Assembly: GCF_002993365.1 (NCBI RefSeq)
Contig: NZ_PVNP01000082.1
Location: 1-64,000, forward strand
DNA from: Marisediminitalea alba
GTDB lineage: Bacteria; Pseudomonadota; Gammaproteobacteria; Enterobacterales; Alteromonadaceae
DNA: 64,000 nt
Reading direction: 5' to 3'
Below the pieces are notes generated by a model that saw only the letters and a program-made list of their open reading frames with translations, made no database searches and was not told where the DNA came from. Below, piece after piece: positions 18,781 through 30,382 of this stretch (its first letter is position 1; every line of letters begins with the position of its first letter). The translations under genes were made by a program, and so were the position numbers.

Positions 18781-19938
18781 ATGTTTGAATTAATGGATAG
18801 CCACGGCGAAGAAGCCGTAATCAAAGTCATCGGTGTCGGTGGCGGCGGTGGCAATGCGGTTGAGCACATGGTGTCTCAGAGCATTGAAGGCGTAGAATTT
18901 ATTGCAGTAAACACCGACGCACAGGTGTTACGTAGCTCTTCTGCAGATGTCACTCTGCAGATTGGCTCTAATGTGACGAAAGGTCTTGGTGCAGGTGCTG
19001 ATCCTAATAAGGGTCGCGAAGCCGCACAGGAAGATCGCGAAACTATCCGCCAGGCGCTGGATGGTGCTGATATGGTATTTATCACCGCAGGTATGGGTGG
19101 TGGTACTGGTACCGGTGCCGCGCCGGAAGTGGCCAAGATTGCCCGTGAAATGGGCATCCTGACTGTTGCTGTGGTTACCAAGCCGTTTCCATTTGAGGGT
19201 AAAAAGCGCACTGATTTTGCTAACCAGGGCACTGATGAACTGGCTCGCAACGTAGACTCGCTGATCACTATTCCCAATGAGAAGTTGCTCAAAGTGATGG
19301 GCCCGGGTACGCCGCTGTTACAAGCGTTTAGTGCTGCTAATGACGTATTACGTGGTGCCGTGCAGGGGATTGCTGAACTGATCACCCGCCCTGGTTTGAT
19401 CAACGTGGATTTCGCCGACGTACGTACTGTAATGTCTGAAATGGGTAAAGCCATGATGGGCAGCGGTGCAGCCTCAGGCCCGGACCGTGCTGAAGAAGCT
19501 GCAGAAGCAGCGATTGCCAGCCCGCTTCTGGAAGATATCGATCTGTCTGGTGCACGTGGAATTCTGGTGAATATCACCGCGGGCCCTGATTTCGCCATTG
19601 ACGAGTTCGAAACGGTGGGTAATGCGGTTAAAGCATTTGCCTCCGAAAACGCTACGGTAGTAGTGGGTACCGTTATCGACATGGAAATGACCGAAGAACT
19701 GCGGGTGACTGTAGTAGCAACCGGCATTGGTGCGGAGCGTAAGCCCGACATCTCGCTGGTGAGCTCTGAAGGTTCACGCCTGAGTGCTTCAGCCCGTGAG
19801 TTTCAGTCCAGCGGTGAATCCCGTGCGGTAGGCGGTACTGAAGGTAACCAGGCGCTTAAAGCAGATGAAAATGCGCAGCCTGGTAATGACCTTGAATACC
19901 TGGATATTCCGGCTTTCCTGCGTAAGCAAGCGGACTAG
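18781..19938 (+). CDS. ftsZ: Cell division GTPase FtsZ
   Basis: A 385-residue tubulin homologue that forms the Z ring. The tubulin signature GMGGGTGTGAAPEVA is near residue 104, the N-terminal nucleotide-binding GVGGGGGNAVEHM near residue 19, and the T7 region around NVDFADVRTVM. The C-terminal conserved peptide, which binds FtsA and ZipA, is intact as LDIPAFLRKQ. An acidic, low-complexity linker of about 50 residues precedes it. A GGAGAG ribosome site precedes the ATG. Confidence 0.98.
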   Translation: MFELMDSHGEEAVIKVIGVGGGGGNAVEHMVSQSIEGVEFIAVNTDAQVLRSSSADVTLQIGSNVTKGLGAGADPNKGREAAQEDRETIRQALDGADMVFITAGMGGGTGTGAAPEVAKIAREMGILTVAVVTKPFPFEGKKRTDFANQGTDELARNVDSLITIPNEKLLKVMGPGTPLLQAFSAANDVLRGAVQGIAELITRPGLINVDFADVRTVMSEMGKAMMGSGAASGPDRAEEAAEAAIASPLLEDIDLSGARGILVNITAGPDFAIDEFETVGNAVKAFASENATVVVGTVIDMEMTEELRVTVVATGIGAERKPDISLVSSEGSRLSASAREFQSSGESRAVGGTEGNQALKADENAQPGNDLEYLDIPAFLRKQAD

Positions 19939-20007
19939 AACGGTAAACAAAAATTTACAGGGTACTTGGTCAAAAGGTTAAAGTTGTTCATAAAATAACC
20001 GATGATT

Positions 20008-20036
20008 TTGACAAGTAAGTGATGGCTAACTATAAT
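20008..20036 (+). promoter_or_regulatory. lpxC promoter with perfect consensus hexamers
   Basis: TTGACA (20008-20013), a 17-bp spacer and TATAAT (20031-20036) match the sigma-70 consensus at every hexamer position. The predicted start near 20043 gives a leader of about 29 nt before the lpxC ATG at 20072. Confidence 0.9.
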
Positions 20037-20071
20037 GTTCGGCCGCTTTAGGTTAGGTGTTTTTTAAAGCC

Positions 20072-20983
20072 ATGATTAGACAACGTACAATTAAACATGC
20101 AGTCCAGGAAACTGGCATAGGTTTGCACAAAGGGGACAAGGTCACGATGACTCTCCGGCCTGCGCCTGCGAACACGGGAATCGTGTTTCGGCGTATTGAC
20201 CTTGAACCGCATGTGGACATTCACTCTCGCGCTAACGCGGTAGGGAATACCATGTTGTGTACCTGTCTGAATAATGACGACGGTGTGAGCATTCATACCG
20301 TTGAGCACTTAGCTTCAGCATTAGCCGGACTGGGTATCGATAACATCATTGTTGAAGTTAACAGCAATGAACTGCCTATTATGGATGGCAGTGCGAGTCC
20401 GTTTGTGTTCCTGCTGCAGTCGGCTGGTATTGAAGAATTGAACGCGCCTAAGCGCTTTATTCGCATTACTAAACCCGTTCGTGTGGAAGACGGCGACAAA
20501 TGGGCAGAACTACGTCCGTATGACGGCTTCCGGGTTGATTTCCAAATTGACTTTGAACATCCGGTTATCAGCCAGACCCGTCAGCACATGGTAATGGATT
20601 TTGATTCCTGCTCTTATGTGAGTGAAGTGAGCCGTGCCCGTACCTTTGGTTTTATGCGCGATCTGGAATACATGAACGCCAACAATCTGGCTCTCGGTGG
20701 CAGTATGGAAAATGCCGTCGCGCTGGATGACTATCGGGTACTGAACCCGGAAGGTCTGCGTTATGATGATGAATTCCTGAAGCATAAAATTCTCGACGCC
20801 ATTGGTGACCTGTATTTAGGTGGTCACAGCATCATTGGTGAATTGGCGGCGTATAAAACGGGTCATGGACTTAACAATAAGTTGCTGAATGCGGTACTCG
20901 CTCAGCGTGATTGTTGGGAGTACATCACCTATGAGTCTCAGGACGAAGCGCCAATTCGCTATGCGCAACCCGCTCTGGCCTAA
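20072..20983 (+). CDS. lpxC: UDP-3-O-acyl-N-acetylglucosamine deacetylase LpxC
   Basis: A 303-residue zinc deacetylase that catalyses the committed step of lipid A synthesis. The start [19 protein letters not shown] matches the family, so the ATG at 20072 is chosen over a GTG five codons upstream. Zinc ligands are expected in [10 protein letters not shown] (first His) and in [10 protein letters not shown] (His and Asp); the catalytic His is in YKTGHGLNN. Full length. It has its own strong promoter and a strong terminator. In E. coli LpxC is controlled post-translationally by FtsH. Confidence 0.98.
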   Translation: MIRQRTIKHAVQETGIGLHKGDKVTMTLRPAPANTGIVFRRIDLEPHVDIHSRANAVGNTMLCTCLNNDDGVSIHTVEHLASALAGLGIDNIIVEVNSNELPIMDGSASPFVFLLQSAGIEELNAPKRFIRITKPVRVEDGDKWAELRPYDGFRVDFQIDFEHPVISQTRQHMVMDFDSCSYVSEVSRARTFGFMRDLEYMNANNLALGGSMENAVALDDYRVLNPEGLRYDDEFLKHKILDAIGDLYLGGHSIIGELAAYKTGHGLNNKLLNAVLAQRDCWEYITYESQDEAPIRYAQPALA

Positions 20984-20995
20984 TACTTTATGCTG

Positions 20996-21024
20996 AAAAA
21001 GCCGCCCTCGTGGCGGCTTTTTTG
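20996..21024 (+). terminator. Rho-independent terminator after lpxC
   Basis: GCCGCC (21001-21006), loop CTCGT, GGCGGC (21012-21017) and six T, with an A-run on the 5' side. It lies just after the lpxC stop. Confidence 0.9.
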
Positions 21025-21126
21025 TTGTTTAATAGGGGCGAATGTCGCTAGAATAGCGAACCATAACAATTAAGCTGGCTGTCATTGCACCGCGGCTCAG
21101 AGCAGAACGATAAATAAGACGTCAAA

Positions 21127-22017
21127 ATGAAACTAACAGTGACATTTATTGGTAAGCATAAACGCATCAGGCGCAGCATCAGTGTGCGCTCGATCGTGAG
21201 CCTTACCGTGTTATCGTCACTGTTTGTTCTTGTATCCAGCCGTTCTACCGACTCCTCCTTTGAAAACCTCGCCCGCGTAAAAGTTGCGCAGAATATTCTG
21301 GAAGCCGAGCAGCAGCAGGTAGATTCCCTTGCTGCCGCAACCGATGAACAGGTTAAGGCATTGGCGGCGCAACTGATGGCAATGCAAAATTCGCTGGATA
21401 AAATAGACGCGAAAACTCAGGTACTGGCCAAAGCAATGGGTGTGGATGAGCAGTCGGTGGGCGATTTCGGACTGGCATCAGCCACCATAAATAGTCAGCT
21501 GGAAGACGAAGAACGGCGGTTGTTATCGCCGATAAAAGCATTAAGCAGTCAGTTAAAGCACAAGCAGCAGCAACTGGCCGCACTTGAAAGATTGGTTACC
21601 GGGCACCATATAGATGAACAGATTAGTTTGTCGGGACGCCCGATAGAGACAGGATGGTTATCATCCTACTATGGCATGCGTACGGATCCCTTTACCGGAC
21701 AACCGGCCATGCACAACGGATTAGACTTTGCTGGTGAAGTAGGCAACGATGTTGTTGCCACCGCGGCAGGCATAGTGACCTGGTCAGGCGATCGGTACGG
21801 TTACGGACATCTCGTGGAAATAGAACACGGCGATGGTTTAGTAACGCGCTATGGCCACAATCAGACTCTGCTGGTTAATAAGGGTGATTTGGTTACGAAG
21901 GGCCAGGTCATCGCGCTAATGGGGAGTACCGGACGTTCTACCGGCGCCCATGTCCATTACGAAGTCATTAAAGCAGGTCAGAAAGTCGATCCACTCCCTT
22001 ACGTTTACAAAAAATAG
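21127..22017 (+). CDS. M23 family metallopeptidase (peptidoglycan endopeptidase)
   Basis: A 296-residue envelope protein. A membrane segment or uncleaved signal at about residues 21-39 is followed by a coiled coil (roughly 45-160, rich in Gln, Glu and Leu) and a C-terminal LytM/M23 domain. The zinc site is complete: HNGLD (HxxxD) near residue 197 and HVHYE (HxH) near 277. M23 proteins of this type cleave peptidoglycan cross-links or, like EnvC, activate amidases; the intact motif favours real enzyme activity. It stands where enterobacteria carry secM, between lpxC and secA. Confidence 0.88.
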   Translation: MKLTVTFIGKHKRIRRSISVRSIVSLTVLSSLFVLVSSRSTDSSFENLARVKVAQNILEAEQQQVDSLAAATDEQVKALAAQLMAMQNSLDKIDAKTQVLAKAMGVDEQSVGDFGLASATINSQLEDEERRLLSPIKALSSQLKHKQQQLAALERLVTGHHIDEQISLSGRPIETGWLSSYYGMRTDPFTGQPAMHNGLDFAGEVGNDVVATAAGIVTWSGDRYGYGHLVEIEHGDGLVTRYGHNQTLLVNKGDLVTKGQVIALMGSTGRSTGAHVHYEVIKAGQKVDPLPYVYKK

Positions 22018-22059
22018 CGTAAGCCTCTATTACACGCCAATCAATCTATTGTAACGCGA

Positions 22060-22087
22060 CAGATTAATCTGCCGATCAGATTTTTTT
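22060..22087 (+). terminator. Terminator-like alternative hairpin before secA
   Basis: CAGATT AATCTG CCGAT CAGATT followed by T7. The middle AATCTG (22066-22071) can pair with the upstream CAGATT (22060-22065, a perfect 12-bp palindrome in DNA) or with the downstream CAGATT (22077-22082), which has a 5-base loop and the T-run. It may end the M23 gene transcript or attenuate secA. Confidence 0.5.
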
Positions 22088-22124
22088 GTTTTTGATAAAT
22101 CACAGAAGTGGAAATACCAACACA

Positions 22125-24833
22125 ATGTTTGCAAGCATGCTCAGGAAAGTATTTGGCAGTCGTAACGATCGACTATTAAAAAAATTACAAAAGCACGTCA
22201 ATGCCATTAATGCGCTGGAAGCAGAATACGAAGCCCTTGATGATGCTGCGCTAAAGCAGAAGACGGCAGAGTTTCAGCAACGCCTGAAAGACGGCGCGAG
22301 TCTCGATGATATTCTTATCGAAGCATTCGCAACCGTTCGTGAGGCCAGCAAACGTGTGTATGGCATGCGCCACTTCGATGTTCAGATGCTTGGTGGACAG
22401 GTACTGCACTCCGGTAAAATTGCCGAGATGCGTACCGGTGAAGGTAAAACGCTGACCTCTACCTTACCCACTTACTTAAATGCACTCACCGGCCGTGGTG
22501 TTCACGTGATTACCGTGAACGATTACCTGGCCAAACGGGATGCAAACTGGAGCCGCAGTTTATTTGAATATCTGGGCTTGACCGTGGGATGTAACGTGCC
22601 AGGACTAGCGCCGGAGCAGAAGCGCGAGGCTTATCAGGCAGATATTACTTACGGTACTAACAACGAATTTGGTTTTGATTACCTGCGCGATAACATGGCG
22701 TTTAGCCCCCAGGATCGTGTGCAGCGTGAACTCTATTATGCGGTAATCGACGAAGTGGACTCCATCCTGATTGATGAAGCCCGTACGCCGTTGATTATCT
22801 CTGGTGCCGCCGAAGACAGTTCAGAGCTGTACTTACGCATTAACCAGATTATTCCTGAACTGACCAGACAGGATAAAGAAGACGAAGAAGGTAAGCATGG
22901 CGATGGTGACTTCACCATTGATGAAAAGGCCAAGCAAATCCACCTCACAGAGCACGGTCAGATTCACGTTGAAGAAATCATGAAACGTGAAGGTCTGCTC
23001 AACGAAGAAGAATCGTTATTTGACGCCGGTAATATTTCTTTACTGCACCACGTAAATGCGGCCTTACGCGCCCACAAGCTGTTTACCAAAGACGTCGACT
23101 ACATCGTCAAAGACGATAACATTGTTATTGTTGATGAGCATACCGGCCGTACAATGGAAGGCAGACGCTGGTCAGAAGGTTTACACCAGGCGGTTGAAGC
23201 CAAAGAAGGCGTGAAGATTCAAAACGAAAACCAGACTCTGGCATCCATTACTTTCCAGAACTATTTCCGTTTATACGAAAAACTGTCGGGTATGACAGGT
23301 ACGGCTGACACCGAAGCCTTCGAATTTAATCATATCTACAGCCTCGAAACAGTGGTTATTCCTACCAACCGCGCCATGGTGCGGGATGATAAGGCAGATT
23401 TAATCTACCTGACGGCTCAGGAAAAATACGACGCCATTGTGGAAGATATTCGCCGCTGCGTTAAGCGTGGTCAGCCTACGCTGGTAGGTACGGTGTCTAT
23501 CGAAAACTCTGAGTTGCTGTCACGTATTCTCAAGAAAGAAAAGATTCCCCATAAGGTACTGAATGCCAAGTTCCATGCTCAGGAAGCCGATATCGTTGCG
23601 CAGGCCGGTCGGCCCGGCGCGGTAACTATTGCTACCAACATGGCGGGCCGTGGTACCGATATTGTGCTTGGTGGTAACTGGCAGGCGGAAGTCGATAAGC
23701 TGGAAAATCCAACCGAAGCCCAGATTCAGAAAATTAAAGAGCAGTGGGAAAAAGACCACGAGACCGTACTGGCTGCCGGTGGCCTGCACATTATTGGTAC
23801 CGAGCGCCATGAGTCACGTCGTATCGATAACCAGTTACGTGGTCGTGCTGGTCGTCAGGGTGACCCTGGGTCATCACGTTTTTATCTGTCACTGGATGAT
23901 GCCCTGATGCGTATTTTCGCCTCAGAAAAAATGGCCAGCATGATGAAACGTCTGGGCATGGAAAAAGGCGAAGCTATCGAGCATCCATGGGTAACCCGCG
24001 CAATTGAAAACGCCCAGCGCAAGGTAGAAGGACGCAACTTTGATATTCGTAAGCAGTTGCTGGAGTACGACGATGTTGCCAACGATCAACGTAAGGTGAT
24101 TTACGAGCAGCGCAACGAACTGCTGGATGAGTCGGACATCAGTGAAACTGTACAGGCAATCCGCGAAGACGTTATCAGTGGCGTGGTAGATGAGTACATT
24201 CCACCCCAGTCGCTGGAAGAAATGTGGGATGTGCCCGGGCTGGAGCAGCGTCTTAAGGCAGACTTTGCACTGGACGCGCCAATTCAGCAATGGCTGGATG
24301 CAGACGACAAACTGTATGAAGAAAAACTGCGTGAGAAAATTCTGGATGAGTTAAACGCAGCTTACAAAGCCAAAGAAGACATGGTGGGTGAGCAGGTACT
24401 GCGTCAGTTTGAAAAAGCGGTGATGCTGCAGAACCTCGACAGTAACTGGAAAGAGCACCTGGCCGCCATGGACCATCTGCGTCAGGGCATTCACTTGCGC
24501 GGTTACGCTCAGAAAAATCCTAAGCAGGAATATAAGCGTGAAGCTTTTGAGTTATTCTCGAATATGCTGGAAGGGCTTAAGCTTGAGGTAATTACCATTT
24601 TAAGCCGGGTGCAGGTTCGCGCTGAATCGGATGTTGAGAAAGTGGAAGAGCAACGTCGTCAGGCCGACGATGTACCTAAGAACTTCCAGCATGCCGAAGC
24701 TGACGGTAAGCCATCAGAAGACGTGAGCGGCCCTCAGGCAGCCATGCGACAGGGGCCAAAAGTCGGTCGTAATGATCCTTGCCCCTGTGGTTCAGGCAAA
24801 AAATACAAGCAGTGTCACGGTAAATTAAGTTAA
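22125..24833 (+). CDS. secA: Preprotein translocase ATPase SecA
   Basis: A 902-residue motor ATPase that pushes unfolded proteins through SecYEG. Walker A MRTGEGKT is at residues 102-109, Walker B around [16 protein letters not shown] near 206, and the second helicase domain around [15 protein letters not shown]. The C-terminal zinc-binding tail [14 protein letters not shown], which contacts SecB and ribosomes, is intact. The ATG at 22125 ([16 protein letters not shown]) fits the family start; a TTG 13 codons earlier is less likely. The ribosome site is weak (GAAGTGG, over 10 nt from the ATG). No secM-like arrest gene lies upstream. Confidence 0.97.
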   Translation: MFASMLRKVFGSRNDRLLKKLQKHVNAINALEAEYEALDDAALKQKTAEFQQRLKDGASLDDILIEAFATVREASKRVYGMRHFDVQMLGGQVLHSGKIAEMRTGEGKTLTSTLPTYLNALTGRGVHVITVNDYLAKRDANWSRSLFEYLGLTVGCNVPGLAPEQKREAYQADITYGTNNEFGFDYLRDNMAFSPQDRVQRELYYAVIDEVDSILIDEARTPLIISGAAEDSSELYLRINQIIPELTRQDKEDEEGKHGDGDFTIDEKAKQIHLTEHGQIHVEEIMKREGLLNEEESLFDAGNISLLHHVNAALRAHKLFTKDVDYIVKDDNIVIVDEHTGRTMEGRRWSEGLHQAVEAKEGVKIQNENQTLASITFQNYFRLYEKLSGMTGTADTEAFEFNHIYSLETVVIPTNRAMVRDDKADLIYLTAQEKYDAIVEDIRRCVKRGQPTLVGTVSIENSELLSRILKKEKIPHKVLNAKFHAQEADIVAQAGRPGAVTIATNMAGRGTDIVLGGNWQAEVDKLENPTEAQIQKIKEQWEKDHETVLAAGGLHIIGTERHESRRIDNQLRGRAGRQGDPGSSRFYLSLDDALMRIFASEKMASMMKRLGMEKGEAIEHPWVTRAIENAQRKVEGRNFDIRKQLLEYDDVANDQRKVIYEQRNELLDESDISETVQAIREDVISGVVDEYIPPQSLEEMWDVPGLEQRLKADFALDAPIQQWLDADDKLYEEKLREKILDELNAAYKAKEDMVGEQVLRQFEKAVMLQNLDSNWKEHLAAMDHLRQGIHLRGYAQKNPKQEYKREAFELFSNMLEGLKLEVITILSRVQVRAESDVEKVEEQRRQADDVPKNFQHAEADGKPSEDVSGPQAAMRQGPKVGRNDPCPCGSGKKYKQCHGKLS

Positions 24834-24852
24834 ACCGAAAGCGCTGAATAAG

Positions 24853-24894
24853 AGGCTGGTTATCTGTGGTGAGCAGGTTGCCAGCCTTTTTTTT
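24853..24894 (+). terminator. Probable terminator after secA
   Basis: AGGCTGG (24853-24859) pairs with CCAGCCT (24881-24887) across a 21-base loop, followed by a T-run of eight. The long loop lowers certainty. It ends only about 20 bp before mutT. Confidence 0.6.
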
Positions 24895-24915
24895 GAGCAA
24901 AACAGGTAATGAGAT

Positions 24916-25320
24916 ATGAAATACATCGATGTGGCAGTAGGGGTAATCCTGCGCGATAACCAAGCCTTTGTCTGTTTACGCGCCAGTGATAAGCATCAGG
25001 GCGGTAAGTGGGAGTTTCCCGGCGGCAAAGTCGAGCCAGGCGAATCACCGGAGCTTGCGCTGGGCAGAGAATTGCAGGAAGAAGTGGCCATTGTAACCAC
25101 GCAGTGTGATTCACTTATACTCATTGAGCACGATTACGGTGATAAGTGTGTACGTTTGCATGTGTACACTGTTACCGGGTTCGACGGCGAACCCACCGGT
25201 GCCGAAGGCCAGTCGGGTAAATGGCTGGCACTGGATAACCTGAATTACGATGACTTCCCGGCAGCTAACCGGGAAATCATTGATGCTCTGATGGCACAAC
25301 AAGCGAAGACGACAAGTTAA
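24916..25320 (+). CDS. mutT: 8-oxo-dGTP diphosphatase MutT
   Basis: A 134-residue Nudix hydrolase that removes mutagenic 8-oxo-dGTP from the nucleotide pool. The Nudix box [20 protein letters not shown] begins near residue 35 and continues EVAI; the late glycine of the consensus is Ala. The N-terminus ([11 protein letters not shown]) and the secA-mutT gene order support MutT rather than another Nudix enzyme. The stop overlaps the convergent chemotaxis receptor gene by 4 nt. It has a GAGATATG ribosome region. Confidence 0.93.
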   Translation: MKYIDVAVGVILRDNQAFVCLRASDKHQGGKWEFPGGKVEPGESPELALGRELQEEVAIVTTQCDSLILIEHDYGDKCVRLHVYTVTGFDGEPTGAEGQSGKWLALDNLNYDDFPAANREIIDALMAQQAKTTS

Positions 25321-27239
25321 AACCGGTAGCGTTTAAGTTGTTGCTGCATGCTGCTGATTTCGTCGACCAGTTGCGCACAGTTTTGCGCAACCTGGCGGGC
25401 GTATTCACTGTTCTGATTGCCCACATCCTGAATACTGCTCAGACGTTTGGCCACATCCTCGGTGATGCTGGCCTGCCGTGACGCCATGGTCGCCGCTTCC
25501 TGATTTAACTCAGTAATGGTAGCCACTGCATGCAGTGACTTCTCCAGGGACTCGCCGGCGTTTTGTGTCACTTGCACAGTAGCAAACGCATTGTCCTTGT
25601 TTTGCTGCATTTTATCAGCCGCCTCCCGACTGCCCTGTTGCAAGCGCTCAATCATCACGCGGATTTCTTCTGTAGATGACTGGGTGCGACTGGCCAGTGA
25701 GCGGACTTCGTCTGCGACCACGGCGAACCCGCGGCCTTGCTCTCCGGCTCGCGCAGCCTCAATCGCTGCATTGAGTGCCAGTAGATTTGTTTGCTCAGCG
25801 ATATTACGTATAACATCCATGACGCCACTGATTTGTTCACTGGCAGCAGCCAGTTCATTGATAACCTGAACCGACGTATCGATATTTTGTGCCTGGGCCT
25901 CAATGTCCTTAATGGTTGCTGACAACACACTAACACTGTTGCGGGTATCACGGTCGGCTGCGCCGGCGGCTTCATTTGAATGGTTAATATTGGAGGAGAC
26001 CGCCAGCGCATTTTCCTGTAGCGTGGTTAATGCGTCGCCGATGGCACTGGTTTCACCGGTAAGTTCTGTTACTGTCGAACTGGATTTCACCGCAGTGTCA
26101 TTAAGTTGCCGGGACTGGGAAAGCATGGTGTCTGTGGCCTGATTTACGCTCCTCAGAGTGGTCTGTAGTTGCGAAAGCAGTTTATTAAACCCTTTTGCCA
26201 TCTGGCCAAATTCGTCGCTGGTGTTGGCATTAAAGCGAAAGGTTAAGTCGCCTTCGCCCGAAGCAAGGTCGTATATCACTGCAATAAATTCATCCAGTGG
26301 CTTACCGACAAAATGTCTTATCAGATAGAATAACGCCACCAGGATAACCCCACTGACGACTATAATTTTGAGCAATATCGACAATACCGCACTGGTAACC
26401 AAGGCCGATTTTTCGTCATTTGAAGCCGCCAGTATTAACTCGTAGCCCCACTTCTCGAACGGAACTACGGTGACTTCCCATTCATCGCTGGCATTGCTGA
26501 GCGCACTGTTAACTAAACTTTCATTAACGTGGGAAGAATACATTCGAAGGTTACCCTTGCTGTCTTTCAGAGCGACAAATCCCTCTTCAAGTAATTTGCT
26601 TTTGGTTATGGCTTCTTCGAGAACATTGAGATCGGCAGAATAGCCCACGTACCAAATACCTATGACTTGTTGAGCCGCATTAAACATCGGCTCGTAAGCA
26701 GTGAGGTAAGGACTGCCGAGAATATCCACCGCGCCATAATAGGCTTTACGTTGTTTGATCTGCGCCATAGCTTTACCTTGCGGTGCCAGCTTGGTACCAA
26801 TCGCCCGTTCACCGTCTTTGATAACATTGGTGCTGACCCGAATAAAATCATCGCCGGTTTTGCTAAACAGTGTAGCGGTGCCACCCATTACAGAGGTAAG
26901 ACCGTCAACCAATGCAAAGTTATTGGCCTGTGCTTCGCCGCCAATAAACAGTTGGGTGGCCGGTGTCTGCTTCACCATTACTTCGCCACCCTGAGAGGGA
27001 ATACCCATTTCATTCCCGCGTTCTTTTAGCAGTTTCATACTGCTAACCACACGTTCGTGCATTAGAGAATCAGTGACGGTGAGAATATTTGTCAGCCTGG
27101 CCGACAACTGTTCTTTTTGCTGGTTTATCTTATCTTCAGCCTCTGAGGAGGCTGAAACAGAAGTAATAATCGCAATCACCACCGCAAAAGCGGCAATGAC
27201 CACTGTGATAGCAATTAGAAATTTACGCTGAATGGACAT
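25317..27239 (-). CDS. Methyl-accepting chemotaxis protein with periplasmic Cache domain
   Basis: A 640-residue receptor: membrane segment at about residues 8-30, a periplasmic region of about 260 residues that looks like a Cache_3/Cache_2 sensor ([22 protein letters not shown]), a second membrane segment near 285-308, a HAMP domain and a cytoplasmic signalling hairpin. The receptor tip is [20 protein letters not shown], where CheA and CheW dock. No C-terminal CheR-binding pentapeptide is present. The ligand is unknown. Convergent overlap of 4 nt with mutT; probably its own unit, with 150 bp between it and hemW. Confidence 0.92.
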   Translation of the reverse strand: MSIQRKFLIAITVVIAAFAVVIAIITSVSASSEAEDKINQQKEQLSARLTNILTVTDSLMHERVVSSMKLLKERGNEMGIPSQGGEVMVKQTPATQLFIGGEAQANNFALVDGLTSVMGGTATLFSKTGDDFIRVSTNVIKDGERAIGTKLAPQGKAMAQIKQRKAYYGAVDILGSPYLTAYEPMFNAAQQVIGIWYVGYSADLNVLEEAITKSKLLEEGFVALKDSKGNLRMYSSHVNESLVNSALSNASDEWEVTVVPFEKWGYELILAASNDEKSALVTSAVLSILLKIIVVSGVILVALFYLIRHFVGKPLDEFIAVIYDLASGEGDLTFRFNANTSDEFGQMAKGFNKLLSQLQTTLRSVNQATDTMLSQSRQLNDTAVKSSSTVTELTGETSAIGDALTTLQENALAVSSNINHSNEAAGAADRDTRNSVSVLSATIKDIEAQAQNIDTSVQVINELAAASEQISGVMDVIRNIAEQTNLLALNAAIEAARAGEQGRGFAVVADEVRSLASRTQSSTEEIRVMIERLQQGSREAADKMQQNKDNAFATVQVTQNAGESLEKSLHAVATITELNQEAATMASRQASITEDVAKRLSSIQDVGNQNSEYARQVAQNCAQLVDEISSMQQQLKRYRF

Positions 27240-27391
27240 ACTTACTCCGGCAACTATCGGGTTTTGCTGGCGTCCCTGCCTGGCAAAAAATGCAGCAGCT
27301 AAATTGGCTGCTTTGTTATTACTAGTTAATAGTAGAGTAAATTTACGATTCAGCTAATTTTTTGAAATGAATCTGATTGTCACCGGCGTTT

Positions 27392-28531
27392 CTAAACAAA
27401 AGCGCTAAGTAAGGTATTAAGGTATCGACGCCCCAGGGAGGTGACCTGCCAGTCGTTTGCTGTTTCAGCCAGCAACCCATTACTGATAGCCTGACCAATA
27501 GCATCTTGCTGTGGCGTGGTGAGAGAGGTACCGGTGAGTGCCGCGAAATCGGCTTTTGGGCAGGGCTCCACTAGTCGAAAACGGTTCATAAAAAACTCAA
27601 AGGCCAGATCGTCTTCCTCAACCTGGTTTTGATGATCAAGGTAAGGCCGGTTAAGTGTCATGTAACCACGGGGATGCTTTACTTTTACCGTGCGGTCAAT
27701 AGAGCGATTCTCGATGTTGGTTAATTTGCCATGGGCGCCGCAACCAATGCCAATATAGTCGCCAAATCGCCAGTAGTTGAGGTTGTGCTTGCATTGGTTT
27801 CCGGGTTTACTATAGCCGGATATTTCGTATTGCTCGTAACCAGATGCCGCCAGTAATTTGTGACCTTCAGCCTGGATATCCCATAGAATATCATCGTCAG
27901 GTAATTCCGGCGGCCTGGAGTAAAACGGTGTATTAGGTTCAATAGTGAGCTGATACCAGGATAAATGCTTTGGCTGCTGGTTTATTGCCTGGCTTAAGTC
28001 ATCGAGTGCGTTCTGCAGGGTCTGCTCCGGTAAGCCGTGCATAAGATCTACGTTAAAGCTTTTAACACCACTTTGTTCGGCTTGTGTAATCGCGAATAAA
28101 GCCTGGGCCGGGTCGTGAATGCGCCCCAGCGCGTTTAAATGCCTGGCCTGAAAGCTTTGAATACCAATAGAAAAACGGTTTACCCCTGCGGCTACGTATC
28201 CTTCAAACCGGGCCGCCTCTATGGTGCCAGGATTGGCCTCCAGCGTTATTTCGATGTCTTTGGCGAAGGGCACGCGTTTTTGCGCCTCAGTAAGCAGGTA
28301 GCCAATGCTTTCGGGACTAAACAGACTTGGCGTGCCGCCGCCGATAAATATGGTTTCTACCGGCCGCTCACCGGTGAAGCGGGCGTCCTGCTCTAAATCG
28401 GCCAGTAAATGGGCGATATATTCCTGCTCTGGTAGCCCGCTTTTCAGCGCGTGGGAATTAAAGTCACAGTAGGGGCATTTTTGCACACACCAGGGAATGT
28501 GAATGTACAGGCCCAGAGGGGGTAACCGCAT
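27392..28531 (-). CDS. hemW: Radical SAM heme chaperone HemW
   Basis: A 379-residue radical SAM protein with the iron-sulfur motif CVQKCPYC (CxxxCxxC) at about residues 15-22, then DFNSH. This and the GGGTPSLF motif near residue 65 place it in the HemN/HemW family. The lack of the long N-terminal extension of HemN and the pairing with rdgB indicate HemW, shown to bind and deliver heme, not coproporphyrinogen dehydrogenase. The start shares one base with the rdgB stop (TAATG). Last gene of the srmB-rdgB-hemW run. Confidence 0.93.
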   Translation of the reverse strand: MRLPPLGLYIHIPWCVQKCPYCDFNSHALKSGLPEQEYIAHLLADLEQDARFTGERPVETIFIGGGTPSLFSPESIGYLLTEAQKRVPFAKDIEITLEANPGTIEAARFEGYVAAGVNRFSIGIQSFQARHLNALGRIHDPAQALFAITQAEQSGVKSFNVDLMHGLPEQTLQNALDDLSQAINQQPKHLSWYQLTIEPNTPFYSRPPELPDDDILWDIQAEGHKLLAASGYEQYEISGYSKPGNQCKHNLNYWRFGDYIGIGCGAHGKLTNIENRSIDRTVKVKHPRGYMTLNRPYLDHQNQVEEDDLAFEFFMNRFRLVEPCPKADFAALTGTSLTTPQQDAIGQAISNGLLAETANDWQVTSLGRRYLNTLLSAFV

Positions 28532-29135
28532 TACAGACCTTTAATACGTGCCAGCAACTGTTGCATGGCCAGACCGCGATGACTCACCGCGTTCTTCTGG
28601 GCTTTTTCAAGTTCAGCAGCTGTGCACTTAAACTCGTCCACATAAAATACAGGGTCGTAGCCAAAACCGCCTTCACCATGAGGATGGCGGGTAATGCTGC
28701 CGTGCCATTGCCCTTCACTAATAAACGGGATAGGGTCGTCAGCGTGGCGCATCATGACCAGTACACACTGAAAGTGCGCGGCACGGTTTGCGTTGTCTTC
28801 GCCTAAAGCGGTAAGTAATCGCGCAATGTTGTCGCTGTCTGAGGCGTCTTCTCCGGCGTAACGTGCCGAGTAAATACCCGGAGCACCTTGCAAAGCATCA
28901 ACCACCAGGCCAGAGTCATCGGCGATAGCGGGTAAACCGGTTTCCTGCGCTGCATGGCGGGCCTTAATAATGGCATTTTCCACAAAGGTGGTACCGGTCT
29001 CCGGCACACTGCTGACGTTGAACTCACTTTGCGGCAACACTTCGATATTAAGCGGTGCGAACAAGCTGGCAAACTCTTTGACTTTCCCGGCGTTACCGGT
29101 AGCCAGAACCACTTTAGCAGGCAGTGACATAATCA

Positions 29136-29136
<1 letters not shown>
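28531..29136 (-). CDS. rdgB: XTP/dITP diphosphatase RdgB
   Basis: A 201-residue (or 199 from the ATG at 29130) HAM1-family pyrophosphatase that clears dITP, dXTP and related non-canonical nucleotides. Motifs: VLATGNAGKVKEF at the N-terminus, IADDSGLVVDAL near residue 71, the substrate block GEGGFGYDPVF near 154 and SHRGLAMQQL at the end. Starts with one-base overlap to the srmB stop; ends with one-base overlap to hemW. Confidence 0.95.
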
Positions 29137-30344
<1,208 letters not shown>

Positions 30345-30382
30345 AAAAATACGTCTGTCGCATGAATGGCGCTATTGTAGCA

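Noticed and set aside
18876..19751. Long leftward frame of 291 codons opposite ftsZ
   Set aside because: Antisense shadow of ftsZ, low-complexity Ser/Ala/Ile composition, no start signal.
20048..20308. Leftward frame opposite the lpxC start
   Set aside because: Overlaps the lpxC N-terminus, which has clear homology; no promoter or family match.
27240..27391. Flagellar sigma-28 promoter for the chemoreceptor gene
   Set aside because: CCCGATAG near the start resembles the -10 of sigma-28, but no TAAA-type -35 is at the right distance.
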